The notes: a model not told the origin generated them from the letters alone. A stretch of DNA of 36,888 nt from Aldersonia kunmingensis (GCF_001646865.1 NZ_LRRB01000180.1:1-36888); one strand, 5' to 3'; numbered from the stretch's first letter, positions 8,400-17,422 are shown. A program made the numbers and translations.

Positions 8400-9586
8400 T
8401 CAGCCGTCGCCGATCGACGCAGAATCGACGCGCGATCGTTGCCGCGACGCGAAGATCGGGGCGAGCCCCGCAAGGATTCCGGCGAAGACCAGCGGAACGA
8501 GGTACCCGACGCGCAGCGATGTCACCGCAGCGATGGCGCCGACCACGCCGCCACCGATGAGCGTGCCGGCGTAGTTGAAGATGTTGAGCCGCGCGATGGC
8601 CGCGTCGAGACCGGGTCCACTCGCAGCTGGCCGAGCGTGCCGAAGCACAGCGGAGCGACAACCGGCACGCCCAGTCCGACGACGAGGAATCCGGCGATGG
8701 CCACGGCCGGATTCGGCGCCAGCACCACGACGAACATCCCGGCCACACCGAGTGCACCACCCACGCGGATGACCGCGACGGGACCGAAGTTCCGCACCCA
8801 CAGGTCTCCGGTGAGCCGGCTGAGCAGCGCCGCGCCCTGGTACGCCGCCAAGGCGAGTGCTGCTGTGGCGGAGTCGGCACGCAGGACATCGGTCAGGTAC
8901 AGGGCCGACCAATTGCCGACCGCGATGTCGATGGCGAAGAACAGTGCCATCGCGACGCCGAGCGCGATGAAGAGGCCGACCGGCACCGCGACGACAGTGG
9001 ATGAGGTCGGAGTCGTTTGTGCGGCAGCGCCTTCGAGCAGTCTCGGACCGAGGAGGAGGCTCACCAATGCCACCAGCGCGGCGGCGATCGTCACGGCGAC
9101 CGAAAGCGGAAGGTCCAGTGCCGAGCATGCCGAGACGTACAGCGCGCCGGTGATCGCACCCGCGCTCCACGCCGCGTAGAACGACGAGATGATCACCGTG
9201 CCGTAGCCGTGCTGGATGGCGACGGCCTGCATGTTCGTGCTCGCATCGACGATGCCGAGCGCGACGCCGTACGCCGCGAGCGCGACGAACAGCGTGATCT
9301 GCTCGGGCGCGAACGCGATACCGAGGCCGGTGACGGCGATCAGGGCGAGCCCGAGGCGCAGTGTCGTGCGGCTCGACCAGTGGGCGGCAAGGTGTTCGGC
9401 GGCGATGCTGCCCGCGCCCGCGAGCAGCGAGATCAACACGACGGCACCGACAACCACACCGTCGGCGAGGTCGTGCCGATCGCGGATCTGCGGCAGTTCG
9501 GTGAGGACGACGGCGAGGAAGAAGCCTTGCAGCGCGAACGCGCCGGCGGTACCGACGCGCGCCGATCGCAACTGCCCGCTCACCAT
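8400..9586 (-). pseudogene. MFS transporter with a single-base frameshift
   Basis: A major-facilitator protein (about 395 aa when repaired, about 12 hydrophobic segments) is split between two frames. The N-terminal ~325 residues start at ATG 9586 (MVSGQLRSA) and run to LCFGTLGQLRVDP, after which the frame turns into low-complexity S/R/T sequence. The rest (GLDAAIARLNIFNYAG to the TGA at 8400-8402) resumes in another frame. The switch lies in 8608-8625 near a GGACCCGG run, so one base is missing or extra. The gene would otherwise be full length. The substrate is unknown; a YbjJ-type efflux or sugar transporter is likely. Either a recent loss-of-function mutation or a sequencing error explains it. 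Confidence 0.8.
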
Positions 9587-9645
9587 GGCTCGCGATACTA
9601 CGTGTCGCGTCTCACGATGCCCTGACCAGTTGGTCGGCCGTCCAA

Positions 9646-10077
9646 TTAGTTCGCGCCGGTCACGGGGGTGAGCGTGGCGATCGGGATCGTCCGGTGCGCC
9701 TTCTTCGCGTAATCGAGGAAGCCCGGATCCGTTGTGACGACCACGTCGTTCCACAGCGCGTCGCGTTCGTCGCCCTCGGCGACATGCACGCGGACGTCGG
9801 CGTCGCGATCCTTGATCCGCACGTGGGCCCGGTCCGTTGCCGCGAGGTTCTTGAACCACTGCGGGTCTTCCGGATAGCCGCCGGCGGAACCCACAACGAG
9901 ATAGCCGCCGCCGTGCTCGAAATAGACCACGGGCGCAGTGCGTGGCGTGCCGGTCTTGCGGCCCGCCACCGTGAGCAACATGACCGGTTGCGTGCCGCGC
10001 GCCCAACTGCCCAGCTTGCCGTTCGTGCTGCGGTACAGGGCCGACATGAGCTTGTTCATCGTCGCCCACAGCTTCAT
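9646..10077 (-). CDS. DDN-like deazaflavin(F420)-dependent nitroreductase family protein
   Basis: A 143-aa protein of the split-beta-barrel DDN family, whose members bind F420 and reduce quinones or nitroaromatics. Typical motifs are TVAGRKTGTPRTAPV (36-50) and VVGSAGGYPEDPQWFKNL (61-78), the latter forming the cofactor pocket. Length matches the family (about 140-150). ATG 10077 is chosen; GTG at 10092, five codons upstream, is an alternative, and the ribosome binding site is weak for both. It lies 59 bp upstream of the broken MFS gene on the same strand and 64 bp downstream of the EF-G-like gene. Confidence 0.88.
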   Translation of the reverse strand: MKLWATMNKLMSALYRSTNGKLGSWARGTQPVMLLTVAGRKTGTPRTAPVVYFEHGGGYLVVGSAGGYPEDPQWFKNLAATDRAHVRIKDRDADVRVHVAEGDERDALWNDVVVTTDPGFLDYAKKAHRTIPIATLTPVTGAN

Positions 10078-10141
10078 TCCAACAGGATTCACGTCAACGA
10101 TTCTCTTCGATTGCGGTGCGGCGCGCGCGGTTTCGCGAACC

Positions 10142-12163
10142 TCAGAACTTCTCCTGATACGCCTTGAACGACATGGTGAACCGGCCGCGGCCATGTGTCA
10201 TCGAGCGCAGCGTGACGGCGTAATCGAGCATGTCGGCGTGCGGCACGGTGGCCATGACGACGGCGTTGTCCGCGCCGGAGACCTCGGTGCCCTCGATCTG
10301 CCCGTGGCGGCGGCCGAGGTCGGCGAGGACATCGCCCTGCAGGGTGCTGGGCACCATCACCTCGACATGCATCATCGGCTCGAGCACGACCGTGCCGACC
10401 TTCTCGATGGCTTCGCGCAGCGCGAGCGCGCCGGCCATTCGGAAGCTGTGGTCGTCGGAGTCGACCGAATGATGCTTGCCGTCGACCACCGTCGCCTTGA
10501 CGTCGACGAGCGGGAAGCCGTGGGTGCCACCGCGCTCCATTGCCTCGACGATGCCCTTGCCGACCGCGGGTACCAACGACTTGGGGATAACCCCGCCGCG
10601 GGTCTCGTCCGCGTACTCGAAGCCACCGTTGCGCGCGAGTGGCTCGAACCGAACTACGGCGACACCGAACTGCCCGTGCCCGCCGCTCTGCTTCTTGTGC
10701 CGCCCCTCGGTCTGCGCGGTGCCGGCGATCGTTTCGCGGTAGGCGACCTTGACCGGTTCGGTGTCGATCTCGATGCCGAAGCGGCGCTTCACGCGCGCGA
10801 GCGCGAACTGCACGTGCACGTCGCCCGCGCCCTCGAGCACGCGCTGATGGGTGTCACTCTGCCGGGTGACGCGCAGCGACGGGTCGTCGCGCACGAGTTC
10901 GGCTAGCGCGGTGGACAGCTTGTCCTCGTCCCCGGTGCTTTGCGCGGCGACCGCCACCCCGTACACGGGCTGCTGGTTCTCGATCGGGGGGACGACAAGG
11001 CTGGAGCCGGCGGGCGCCAGCGTGTCGCCGGTGGCGACGTCGGTCAGCTTGATCGCGCCGATGATGTCGCCGGCGACAGCGGTGTCGATCGGGGTGGTCT
11101 TGCCACCGAACACCCGCAGCAGGTTGTGCATCCGCTCGCGATTGCCGGTGCGTGAATTCACCAGCTGATCATCGGAGTTCACCGTGCCGGAGAGGACCTT
11201 GAGCAGCGCAACCTGGCCGACGTAGTCATCCGTCTGCGTCTTGAAGACGTAGGCCAGCGCCTCGCCCTCGGCGCTGCACTTGATTTCCTCGCCGTCAGCC
11301 AGCGCGATCGGCGCGGCCTCGCTCGGTGCGGGCGCGACGTGGACGAGGAATTCGAGTAGCCGGTCGACGGCGATTGCCTCGCTCGCCGAGCCGCACAACA
11401 CCGGCCACATATCCCCGGAGGCGAAGCCCTGCCGCAGAGCGTGCTCGAGTTCCTCTGGCGTGATCTGCTCGCCTTCCAGGTAGCGGGCCATCAGGTCGTC
11501 CTCGAGTTCGACGACGTCTTCGACCAGGTGCTCGTGCTCGGTGTGTTCGCGGTCGGCGATCGAGTCGGGGAGGTCCTCGGACTCGACGGCGTTGCCCGAG
11601 TCGTAGAGGAAGACGTGCTCGGTGAGCAGATCGGCGACGCCGTTGAACGCCGATGCCGCGCCGACCGGAAGCTCGACCGGTTCCACGCCCGCACCGAAAT
11701 GCTCGCGCAAACCAGCAAGTGCCACGTCGAACGAGGCGTTCTCCTTGTCCATCTTGTTGATGAAGATCAGGCGCGGAATCGAGCGTGCGGCCGCGGCCTC
11801 CCACATCAGCTCGTCGTTGACCTGCAGGCCGGAGACGGCGTCGACGACGAAGACCGCAGCGTCGGCAATCCGCAAGGCCGCCAGTGCATCTCCCACGAAA
11901 TCGGCGTACCCGGGGGTGTCGATGAGGTTGATCCGGCAGCCGCTCCAATCGAAGGACGCGACGCCGAGGGTCAGCGACTGCTCGCGCTCACGCTCCTCGG
12001 GCTGGCTGCCGAAGACCGTGCTTCCGGCATCGACACGGCCGGCGCGGGCCACGGCACCGGCGCGAAACAACATCGCCTCGGCCAGCGTCGTCTTGCCGTT
12101 GCCTTGGTGTCCTATCAGCGCAACGTTGCGGATCGAGGGCTCGGAGGCGGTGTTCGCGGCGAT
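10142..12163 (-). CDS. Elongation factor G-like protein (EF-G2 type)
   Basis: A ~673-aa translational GTPase paralogue. The P-loop is GHQGNGKT (18-25), G3 is DTPGYADF (canonical EF-G has DTPGHVDF), G4 is NKMD and G5 CGSA. The switch-I segment reads EREREQSLTL where EF-G has ERERGITI, and G3 has Tyr for His; both changes are typical of mycobacterial EF-G2, for which ribosome-stimulated GTPase activity was reported lacking. Domains II to V follow, ending near SFKAYQEKF. The start is unresolved: no in-frame ATG, GTG or TTG occurs between the upstream lipase stop and the first conserved residues. ATC 12163, 10 nt after an AAAGG, is used here as the least bad choice; a CTG further upstream is also possible. 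Confidence 0.85.
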   Translation of the reverse strand: MAANTASEPSIRNVALIGHQGNGKTTLAEAMLFRAGAVARAGRVDAGSTVFGSQPEEREREQSLTLGVASFDWSGCRINLIDTPGYADFVGDALAALRIADAAVFVVDAVSGLQVNDELMWEAAAARSIPRLIFINKMDKENASFDVALAGLREHFGAGVEPVELPVGAASAFNGVADLLTEHVFLYDSGNAVESEDLPDSIADREHTEHEHLVEDVVELEDDLMARYLEGEQITPEELEHALRQGFASGDMWPVLCGSASEAIAVDRLLEFLVHVAPAPSEAAPIALADGEEIKCSAEGEALAYVFKTQTDDYVGQVALLKVLSGTVNSDDQLVNSRTGNRERMHNLLRVFGGKTTPIDTAVAGDIIGAIKLTDVATGDTLAPAGSSLVVPPIENQQPVYGVAVAAQSTGDEDKLSTALAELVRDDPSLRVTRQSDTHQRVLEGAGDVHVQFALARVKRRFGIEIDTEPVKVAYRETIAGTAQTEGRHKKQSGGHGQFGVAVVRFEPLARNGGFEYADETRGGVIPKSLVPAVGKGIVEAMERGGTHGFPLVDVKATVVDGKHHSVDSDDHSFRMAGALALREAIEKVGTVVLEPMMHVEVMVPSTLQGDVLADLGRRHGQIEGTEVSGADNAVVMATVPHADMLDYAVTLRSMTHGRGRFTMSFKAYQEKF

Positions 12164-12258
12164 GGCTGCACGACCTTTCGCGTGTGATGCACGACACGGC
12201 AGCCCCAGGCTAGTCCGATTTTGCGGGGGATTGGGTCCGTTCCGTTGGCGATCTGGCG

Positions 12259-13479
12259 TCAGCAGGTTCGTGCTGTGGGTAGTCCTTGGAACTTTCGGTC
12301 CAGCCAGTCGAGTGCCTGGAACATGCCGAGCGGTGCGGCTGAGAGGTGGTCCGGCGTGGGGGTCAGCATCGTAAACAGTTCCAAGCCGGAGGCGCAGTAA
12401 CGCTCCAGCGTGTGGTCGATTGCGGCTACCGGAATCAATCCGTCGATCGGACTGTGCCATTCGAAGACCGGGGCATTCGGTATGCCCGGATACTTCTCCA
12501 GGCTGTTTTCATCGAAAACTTGCCACGCGGCCGGGTCGTCCATGTAGTTCTTGTTGTCCGTCATCTGGCTCAGGCTCTTGTAGACCCCGACAAACATCGC
12601 TTCGTTGGTGCATCCGTTGATGACCCAACTGGCCAGCCAGCGACCGTAGTCATTGAGTTGGTTGGTGACGTTCAATCGGTCCGGGTATTCGCGCTCGAGG
12701 CCGAGCAGAGCGATCGCGGCAAGTCCGAATGCGATGTGCGGCTGGGTACCGAGGGCTCGTGCCATCTCGGTCAAATTCATCGGGACACCACCGTAGGCGG
12801 AGCCGATAATCGGCAGTTCCGGCGCGTACGTCTTCGCGAGCGCTGCCGCCCATGCGGTGGCCATACCGCCGCCGGAGTACCCGCCCATCGCGACCTTGCT
12901 GTTGCGGGCCTCGAACTCGGGAATTTTCTTGACGGCTCTGATTCCATCCAGCGTGATCTGTCCACCGAGTTTCGCTGCGCCGTAAGACATTCGTGGTCCG
13001 AGATGATCAGGCAATGCAACCGACCAACCGCGAGCGAGCGCAAGGTTTAGGCCCGGCATTTCCAGGATCAAATTCATTGGGTCGGACGTGTAGAGCTTGG
13101 AGGCGACTTTGCACTTGCTGCCGAGCGCATTGATGATGTGTTGATACGACAGCAGCGGACCGTCTTGTTCGTGATTCTGCGGGAGAAGGTAGGTCGTATT
13201 CGCAGCGATCGGCTTCCCCTCGGAATCGGTGCTGCGGAATAGGACCTCGAACACCCGGCTCGTTGGGAAGTACACGTGCCATGGCCGTTCCCGGACGTTC
13301 AGTACATCGCCGGGCGAGTGCTGGGCCAGATCGGCCGGTGCCGCGTAGAAAGGGTCCGGGTCGGGATTCGGCATCACCGGCGCTGCTGGAGCATGGCTCG
13401 CCCCAATAAGCGCGGCGGCCAATGCCATGATCAACGCCATGGCAATGGCGCACGCGGCCCGACGAACTGAAACGCTCAT
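12259..13479 (-). CDS. Secretory lipase (LIP family)
   Basis: A 406-aa exported alpha/beta hydrolase of the secretory lipase family, probably acting on acylglycerols outside the membrane. A Sec signal peptide ends near residue 33 (ASHAPAAP). The nucleophile is Ser202 in GGYSGGG; Asp346 (HSPIDG) and His378 (TPDHLS) complete the triad. Cys123, Cys290, Cys362 and Cys406 may form disulfides. ATG 13479 has AGGTG 8 nt upstream and is preferred over GTG 13488. It is downstream of the TetR gene on the same strand with a 141-bp gap, so control by that regulator is possible but not shown. Confidence 0.9.
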   Translation of the reverse strand: MSVSVRRAACAIAMALIMALAAALIGASHAPAAPVMPNPDPDPFYAAPADLAQHSPGDVLNVRERPWHVYFPTSRVFEVLFRSTDSEGKPIAANTTYLLPQNHEQDGPLLSYQHIINALGSKCKVASKLYTSDPMNLILEMPGLNLALARGWSVALPDHLGPRMSYGAAKLGGQITLDGIRAVKKIPEFEARNSKVAMGGYSGGGMATAWAAALAKTYAPELPIIGSAYGGVPMNLTEMARALGTQPHIAFGLAAIALLGLEREYPDRLNVTNQLNDYGRWLASWVINGCTNEAMFVGVYKSLSQMTDNKNYMDDPAAWQVFDENSLEKYPGIPNAPVFEWHSPIDGLIPVAAIDHTLERYCASGLELFTMLTPTPDHLSAAPLGMFQALDWLDRKFQGLPTARTC

Positions 13480-13620
13480 GCGTAACACCTACTTCGATCC
13501 CCAAGCGCCCCAGACTTTTCCATGAAGGCGCACAGATTTTGCTGACTATGCCAGAAGTGGCTGGAAAGTAGCGAGCTGCGCGAGAAAATATCCTGCACGA
13601 CCAGTGAATCGGTTCGGCGG

Positions 13621-14268
13621 TCAGTCGATCCCCGGTTCTCCTGGAATAGCGAGGGTGCGGGCGATACCTGAGAACATTCGTGCCAGTTGCTCCACCAGTT
13701 CGGCCCGCTCGATACCGAGCTTGCCTTCGGCGTAGGCCCACAAAGTGTCCGACCAACCCCCGATGAGCATGTACCCAGCCGTCTCGACCATGCGCTGATC
13801 AGGATTTCCGAACTCGGCGGCCGCGACCTCCAGGTACGGGCGTACGGCGGCGACCGAGCGGAGGAGCAGCTCGTTTCGGCGCCGGGCAATGGTGGGATCG
13901 GCGGGGCTATGCAGAATCCGCAGCAGGCGTGGATCGTCCACGAATGCGGCGACCAGGATCTCGATCGCCTGGTCCACGGCCGCGATGGGCTTGGTGGCCA
14001 TCATCGCGGCAGTGTTGAGCGCGAGTTCCTGTTCGAGCCGGTCCACCAATGCGTCGAGCAGTGCTTCGCCGTCGGTGAAGTTCTCGTAGAAGTAGCGGTT
14101 GTTGAGTCCGGCTTCCTTGCACACCCGGCGAACCGTGACGGCCGCGAAGCCCTCGGCGTCGAGGAGATTGAGGGCAGCATCGAGCAGTCGCTCCCGACGC
14201 GCGTTCTTGCGATCGGCGAACGGCACGCCGGCATAGGCCTGCCGGGGGGTGTCCTCATCGGTACTCAT
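13621..14268 (-). CDS. TetR-family transcriptional regulator
   Basis: A 215-aa one-component repressor. The N-terminal helix-turn-helix spans about residues 28-66: RERLLDAALNLLDAEG, then the recognition region VRRVCKEAGLNNRYFYENF. The C-terminal helical domain would bind an unknown ligand. ATG 14268 has GAGG 9 nt upstream; ATG 14292, eight codons earlier, has GGAAGG only 2 nt away and is less likely. The gene is divergent from a carotenoid oxygenase gene, and a palindrome lies between them, so the oxygenase is its probable target along with itself. Confidence 0.9.
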   Translation of the reverse strand: MSTDEDTPRQAYAGVPFADRKNARRERLLDAALNLLDAEGFAAVTVRRVCKEAGLNNRYFYENFTDGEALLDALVDRLEQELALNTAAMMATKPIAAVDQAIEILVAAFVDDPRLLRILHSPADPTIARRRNELLLRSVAAVRPYLEVAAAEFGNPDQRMVETAGYMLIGGWSDTLWAYAEGKLGIERAELVEQLARMFSGIARTLAIPGEPGID

Positions 14269-14317
14269 GCGGACCGACCTCGTATCGACCATTGCCTTCC
14301 CACACCGCCCACGATAC

Positions 14318-14339
14318 TTTGGCAACAAGCGTTACCAAA
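14318..14339. promoter_or_regulatory. Putative TetR operator between the regulator and carotenoid oxygenase genes
   Basis: TTTGGCAAC (14318-14326) and GTTACCAAA (14331-14339) form an inverted repeat with 8 of 9 positions matched and a 4-nt centre. A further half-site CGTTACC is at 14344-14350. The 22-bp size and the place 50 bp from the TetR start and 21 bp from the oxygenase start fit a TetR-dimer operator. Confidence 0.6.
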
Positions 14340-14360
14340 ACATCGTTACCGGGGGTGGGT

Positions 14361-15839
14361 ATGGGCACCGAAAATTCCTTTACCGCGGGCGGACAATCCG
14401 TGCTTCCGGGGACGCCGCTGCGAGAGTTCGAGGCACTGCACACCGAGCACGACTACGTCCTGGAGACCGAGTCCGGCGTGCTACCTGCTGGGCTGGCAGG
14501 CACGCTGTACCGAAACGGTATGGGCCGCTGGGAATCCGGTGGTTCGCCGATGGGGCACATCTTCGACGGTGACGGAATGCTGGCGATGTTCGCGATCGAC
14601 AAAGGTGAAGTCCGCTTCCGGAACCGCTACGTGCGCACCAATCACTATCTGCGCGGCAATCATTCGCGCGGACCGGCTGGACGGGGCGTCGGCACGATGC
14701 GCGGCAATGGGGGAGTGCTGGCAAATGCGTTTCGCTGGCCGATGTCGAATCAGGCCAATACCAACGTGGTCTGGCAAGGCGGGAAGCTGCTCGCGCTGTG
14801 GGAGGGTGGCCGGCCGCACGCGATGGACCCGGAGACGTTGGCGACGGAGGGAATTCACGACTTCGACGGCAAGCTGAGGGGAATCGGCTCGTTCTCCGCG
14901 CATCCCAAGATCGATCCACGCACCGGAGAGCTGTTCAACTTCGGCACGGCGTTTTTCCCGACCCCGGGTTTTGTCGCCTACCGTGTCGACCCAAACGGCA
15001 AGCTGCACAAGCTCGCGCGCTGGACTACGCGGACTCCTCGGTTCAATCACGATGTGGGCCTCACCGACAAGTACCTCGTGTTCGCGTTGTCGCCGATCGT
15101 TGTCTCGCCGGTCGGCATGGTGCCCGTGATGGCAGGTCTGCGGCCCGCGAGCAGCGCGATGGGCTTCCGGCCGGATCTCGGCACCGAGATAGTCCTGGTG
15201 CCCAGGAACGGCGGTCGGCGGATGCACGCCTTCACCGACTCGCAACTGCACTTCCACATCTCGAACTGCTACGACGACGGCGACGACACGGTGATCGAAT
15301 TGGTCCGGCACGCGGCCGATTTCGACACCTTGTGGAGCAATTTTCACAACGGGTACCGGAATCTCACGGAGAAGCCCATCGTCGGCGGCCCGCTCACGCG
15401 GCTGCGGGTCACGCGGTCCGGGCGAGTGCTGCGCGAAGACCTCACCGACGCGGTCTCGGAATTCCCGCAGATCGACAGCCGCTTCACGGGCAGCCGGAAT
15501 CGGTATTCGTACACCGTTGACCTGACCCACCTGGGGAACGCCGGCACCGGGACCTCGTACACCGGGATCACTACGTTCGACCACGAATTCGGGACCGAAT
15601 CGACCTACGACGTTCCGAATTACGGATCGGTGTGCGAAGCGGTCTTCGCTCCGCGCTCAGCCGACGCGCCCGAGGGCGAAGGCTGGCTGCTGAGTGTCGA
15701 ATACGACCGCGACGAACATCGGTCTCGGCTCATCGTTCTCGCCGCGCAGGCTCCCGATCGGGGGCCGGTGTATGCGGGCCGGCTGCGTCACCACCTGCCG
15801 ATGGGGTTGCACGGGACGTTCGTTCCGCGGGCGGCATGA
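14361..15839 (+). CDS. Carotenoid cleavage oxygenase (RPE65/CCO family)
   Basis: A 492-aa non-haem iron dioxygenase of the carotenoid cleavage family, which splits double bonds of apocarotenoids or stilbene-like substrates. The four iron-binding histidines are visible: His181 (SAHPKID), His230 (FNHDVGL), His299 (LHFHISN) and His484 (GLHGTFVP). GTLYRNGMGRWE near residue 47 and HIFDGDGML (66-74) are family landmarks. There is no signal peptide. ATG 14361 follows a GGGGGTGGG stretch. Regulation by the divergent TetR through the palindrome just upstream is likely. The exact substrate cannot be told from sequence. Confidence 0.92.
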   Translation: MGTENSFTAGGQSVLPGTPLREFEALHTEHDYVLETESGVLPAGLAGTLYRNGMGRWESGGSPMGHIFDGDGMLAMFAIDKGEVRFRNRYVRTNHYLRGNHSRGPAGRGVGTMRGNGGVLANAFRWPMSNQANTNVVWQGGKLLALWEGGRPHAMDPETLATEGIHDFDGKLRGIGSFSAHPKIDPRTGELFNFGTAFFPTPGFVAYRVDPNGKLHKLARWTTRTPRFNHDVGLTDKYLVFALSPIVVSPVGMVPVMAGLRPASSAMGFRPDLGTEIVLVPRNGGRRMHAFTDSQLHFHISNCYDDGDDTVIELVRHAADFDTLWSNFHNGYRNLTEKPIVGGPLTRLRVTRSGRVLREDLTDAVSEFPQIDSRFTGSRNRYSYTVDLTHLGNAGTGTSYTGITTFDHEFGTESTYDVPNYGSVCEAVFAPRSADAPEGEGWLLSVEYDRDEHRSRLIVLAAQAPDRGPVYAGRLRHHLPMGLHGTFVPRAA

Positions 15840-15845
15840 TGGCTG

Positions 15846-16712
15846 CTAAGGCCCGTACATCCATTCGTCGCCGACGCACATGATCGCTTTGCCGGCGGGC
15901 GTTTTGGACACATTGTCGACCGAGTTATCGCATGGCTCTCCGACATTGTGGGTCCCGATGATCGGCGCTGAGGACACCCATTTGTAGCCGCCGTTGGCAC
16001 CCATGAAGACGCAGACGATATCCGCGCCGGTGTTCGCGTCGGTCGCGATACTGCTCGGGCTGGCGCACACGCCGCCGACGACCGGACTCTGGACTGGCTC
16101 CGGCGGTGGAGGCGGTGGAGGCGGCGGACTTTGCGGCTGCGCGGGCGGGGCTGGGGCGATGCCCTGTTGCGGGAGCGTCGTGAAATCGCCACGCCAGGCG
16201 ACCGAACCCGCTGACACCACGGCATTGGACAGCTGTGCGCGATCGACCACGTACCCGTGGCGAACGGTCTGTGTTGCGCTGGGCGGGATCACGCCCTGGA
16301 CCCCGGCGCCAAGCCCTTCGCTGATCGAGACCTGCGCCTGCGCCACCTCACCCGTGGAACCGGTTGCGACGACCGGTGTCTGCCACTCGAATCCCTCGTA
16401 GACGTCGAGGCCGGTGTTGGTGACCTGAAATGTCAAAACCGTCAACGGGCCGTACATCGATGACTGGAACGAATCGACGCTTGTTATCGCGATGTCGAGA
16501 CCGCCGGTCGTGTGCGCGATTTCATCGGGGGCGAGGACATTCGCGGGCTTGGCGGCGCTTGCCGACGTCGCGCGTGTGTCGGCGGTCGACGAATTGGCGG
16601 TTTCAGCAGTGTCGGTCGTGTCGGATCCGCACGCGACGACCACGAACGCGATTGCGACAGCACAAACCGCTGCGCGACTAGGTGACCTGAGAGACATCCC
16701 CCGTCGCGCCAT
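15846..16712 (-). CDS. Lipoprotein with Ig-like domain, proline tract and paired Cys repeats
   Basis: A 288-aa predicted lipoprotein of unknown function. The signal ends in lipobox VVAC with Cys28. After a Ser/Thr/Ala-rich spacer comes a beta-sandwich-like region (about 70-175) resembling DUF4352 domains, then a proline tract (about 195-212). The C-terminus has two copies of a short unit G-x-x-C...G-x-x-I-x-C with a later aromatic or Trp: GGVCASP...IVCVFM and GEPCDNS...IMCVGDEW. ATG 16712 has AGGAG 9 nt upstream. It converges with the carotenoid oxygenase gene (6-bp gap). Confidence 0.75.
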   Translation of the reverse strand: MARRGMSLRSPSRAAVCAVAIAFVVVACGSDTTDTAETANSSTADTRATSASAAKPANVLAPDEIAHTTGGLDIAITSVDSFQSSMYGPLTVLTFQVTNTGLDVYEGFEWQTPVVATGSTGEVAQAQVSISEGLGAGVQGVIPPSATQTVRHGYVVDRAQLSNAVVSAGSVAWRGDFTTLPQQGIAPAPPAQPQSPPPPPPPPPEPVQSPVVGGVCASPSSIATDANTGADIVCVFMGANGGYKWVSSAPIIGTHNVGEPCDNSVDNVSKTPAGKAIMCVGDEWMYGP

Positions 16713-16766
16713 GTGTCGATTCTCCTGCGGACGCCAGGCGAGCGCAGCTGGACGTCAAATTTGATT

Positions 16767-16799
16767 TCACATCCGTAACAATTGTCACATCCGTAACAA
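16767..16799. repeat. Two 15-bp direct repeats, 18-bp period, with an internal palindrome
   Basis: TCACATCCGTAACAA occurs at 16767-16781 and 16785-16799. The junction GTAACAATTGTCAC (16775-16788) is itself a near-perfect palindrome (12 of 14 positions symmetrical). It lies in the 209-bp divergent region between the lipoprotein gene and the glycine-rich gene, so it is a candidate operator for one or both. Confidence 0.6.
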
Positions 16800-16921
16800 A
16801 CACCTGCTTTGCTCCTCATGACCGATTTGTCGCGCACGGCCACTCGCACACCGAGGGCCGCAACGCGTCGCGCTCGGGTCGTGCGACCTCGAGGTGAGAG
16901 GCAGAAGGGGTGGGCCAGCAT

Positions 16922-17422
16922 ATGTTTGGTCGTCGTGGAGTTCTCGTGCCCGGAGTTTCCGCACTATTTGCCGCCGCAGTCTTGGCGTTCACGGGCAGCG
17001 GCACCGCGATGGCTCAACCCGCGGCGCCCGATGTTCCCGTCGAGATGCAGCAGCAGCGGGACACCGGGGTGATCGATGGGACCACTTCGCTCGGCTCGAA
17101 GGTGGGCACGGGCGCAGGACAAGCAGCGGGCGCGATCCTCGGCGCGGGTATCGGCGCGGCCGGCGGATGTCTCGCTGCCGGTCTTTTGGCGGGACAGTCG
17201 ATGCCCGTCGACAAGGTCCCGACGATCCAACTCGACAAGTTGCCATTCACTCCGAGCAACTGCATCACCGGTGGTCTCGCTGGTGCGGGAGCCGGCGCGG
17301 GCCTGGGCGGTGGCGTAGGCGGCCCGATCGGCGGAATGTTAGGCCAGGGGACAGGCGCGGCGGTCGGATCCGGAATGGTGATCTTCAATCACCAGCAGCC
17401 CGCGCCCCAAATCCCCAAATAA
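16922..17422 (+). CDS. Secreted glycine-rich (glycine-zipper-like) protein
   Basis: A 166-aa exported protein of unknown function. A Sec signal (FGRRGVLVPG then a hydrophobic run) ends at TAMA-QPAA. Two glycine/alanine-rich segments with G-xxx-G spacing (about 60-90 and 118-150) could pack as transmembrane or amyloid-like helices, separated by a hydrophilic piece containing Cys83 and Cys114 (approximate). ATG 16922 is preferred to GTG 16910, since GAAGGGG abuts the latter. It converges with a second protein of the same general make-up (34-bp gap), suggesting old duplication. Confidence 0.7.
   Translation: MFGRRGVLVPGVSALFAAAVLAFTGSGTAMAQPAAPDVPVEMQQQRDTGVIDGTTSLGSKVGTGAGQAAGAILGAGIGAAGGCLAAGLLAGQSMPVDKVPTIQLDKLPFTPSNCITGGLAGAGAGAGLGGGVGGPIGGMLGQGTGAAVGSGMVIFNHQQPAPQIPK

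Noticed and set aside
14481-15584. 367-codon minus-strand frame in the carotenoid oxygenase gene
   Set aside because: The plus-strand gene has all four iron-binding histidines; the antisense frame has no recognisable motif.
16775-16799. GlnR-like site (GTnAC spaced from GnAAC)
   Set aside because: The half-sites are 4 bp apart instead of the required 6, and neighbouring genes are not nitrogen genes.
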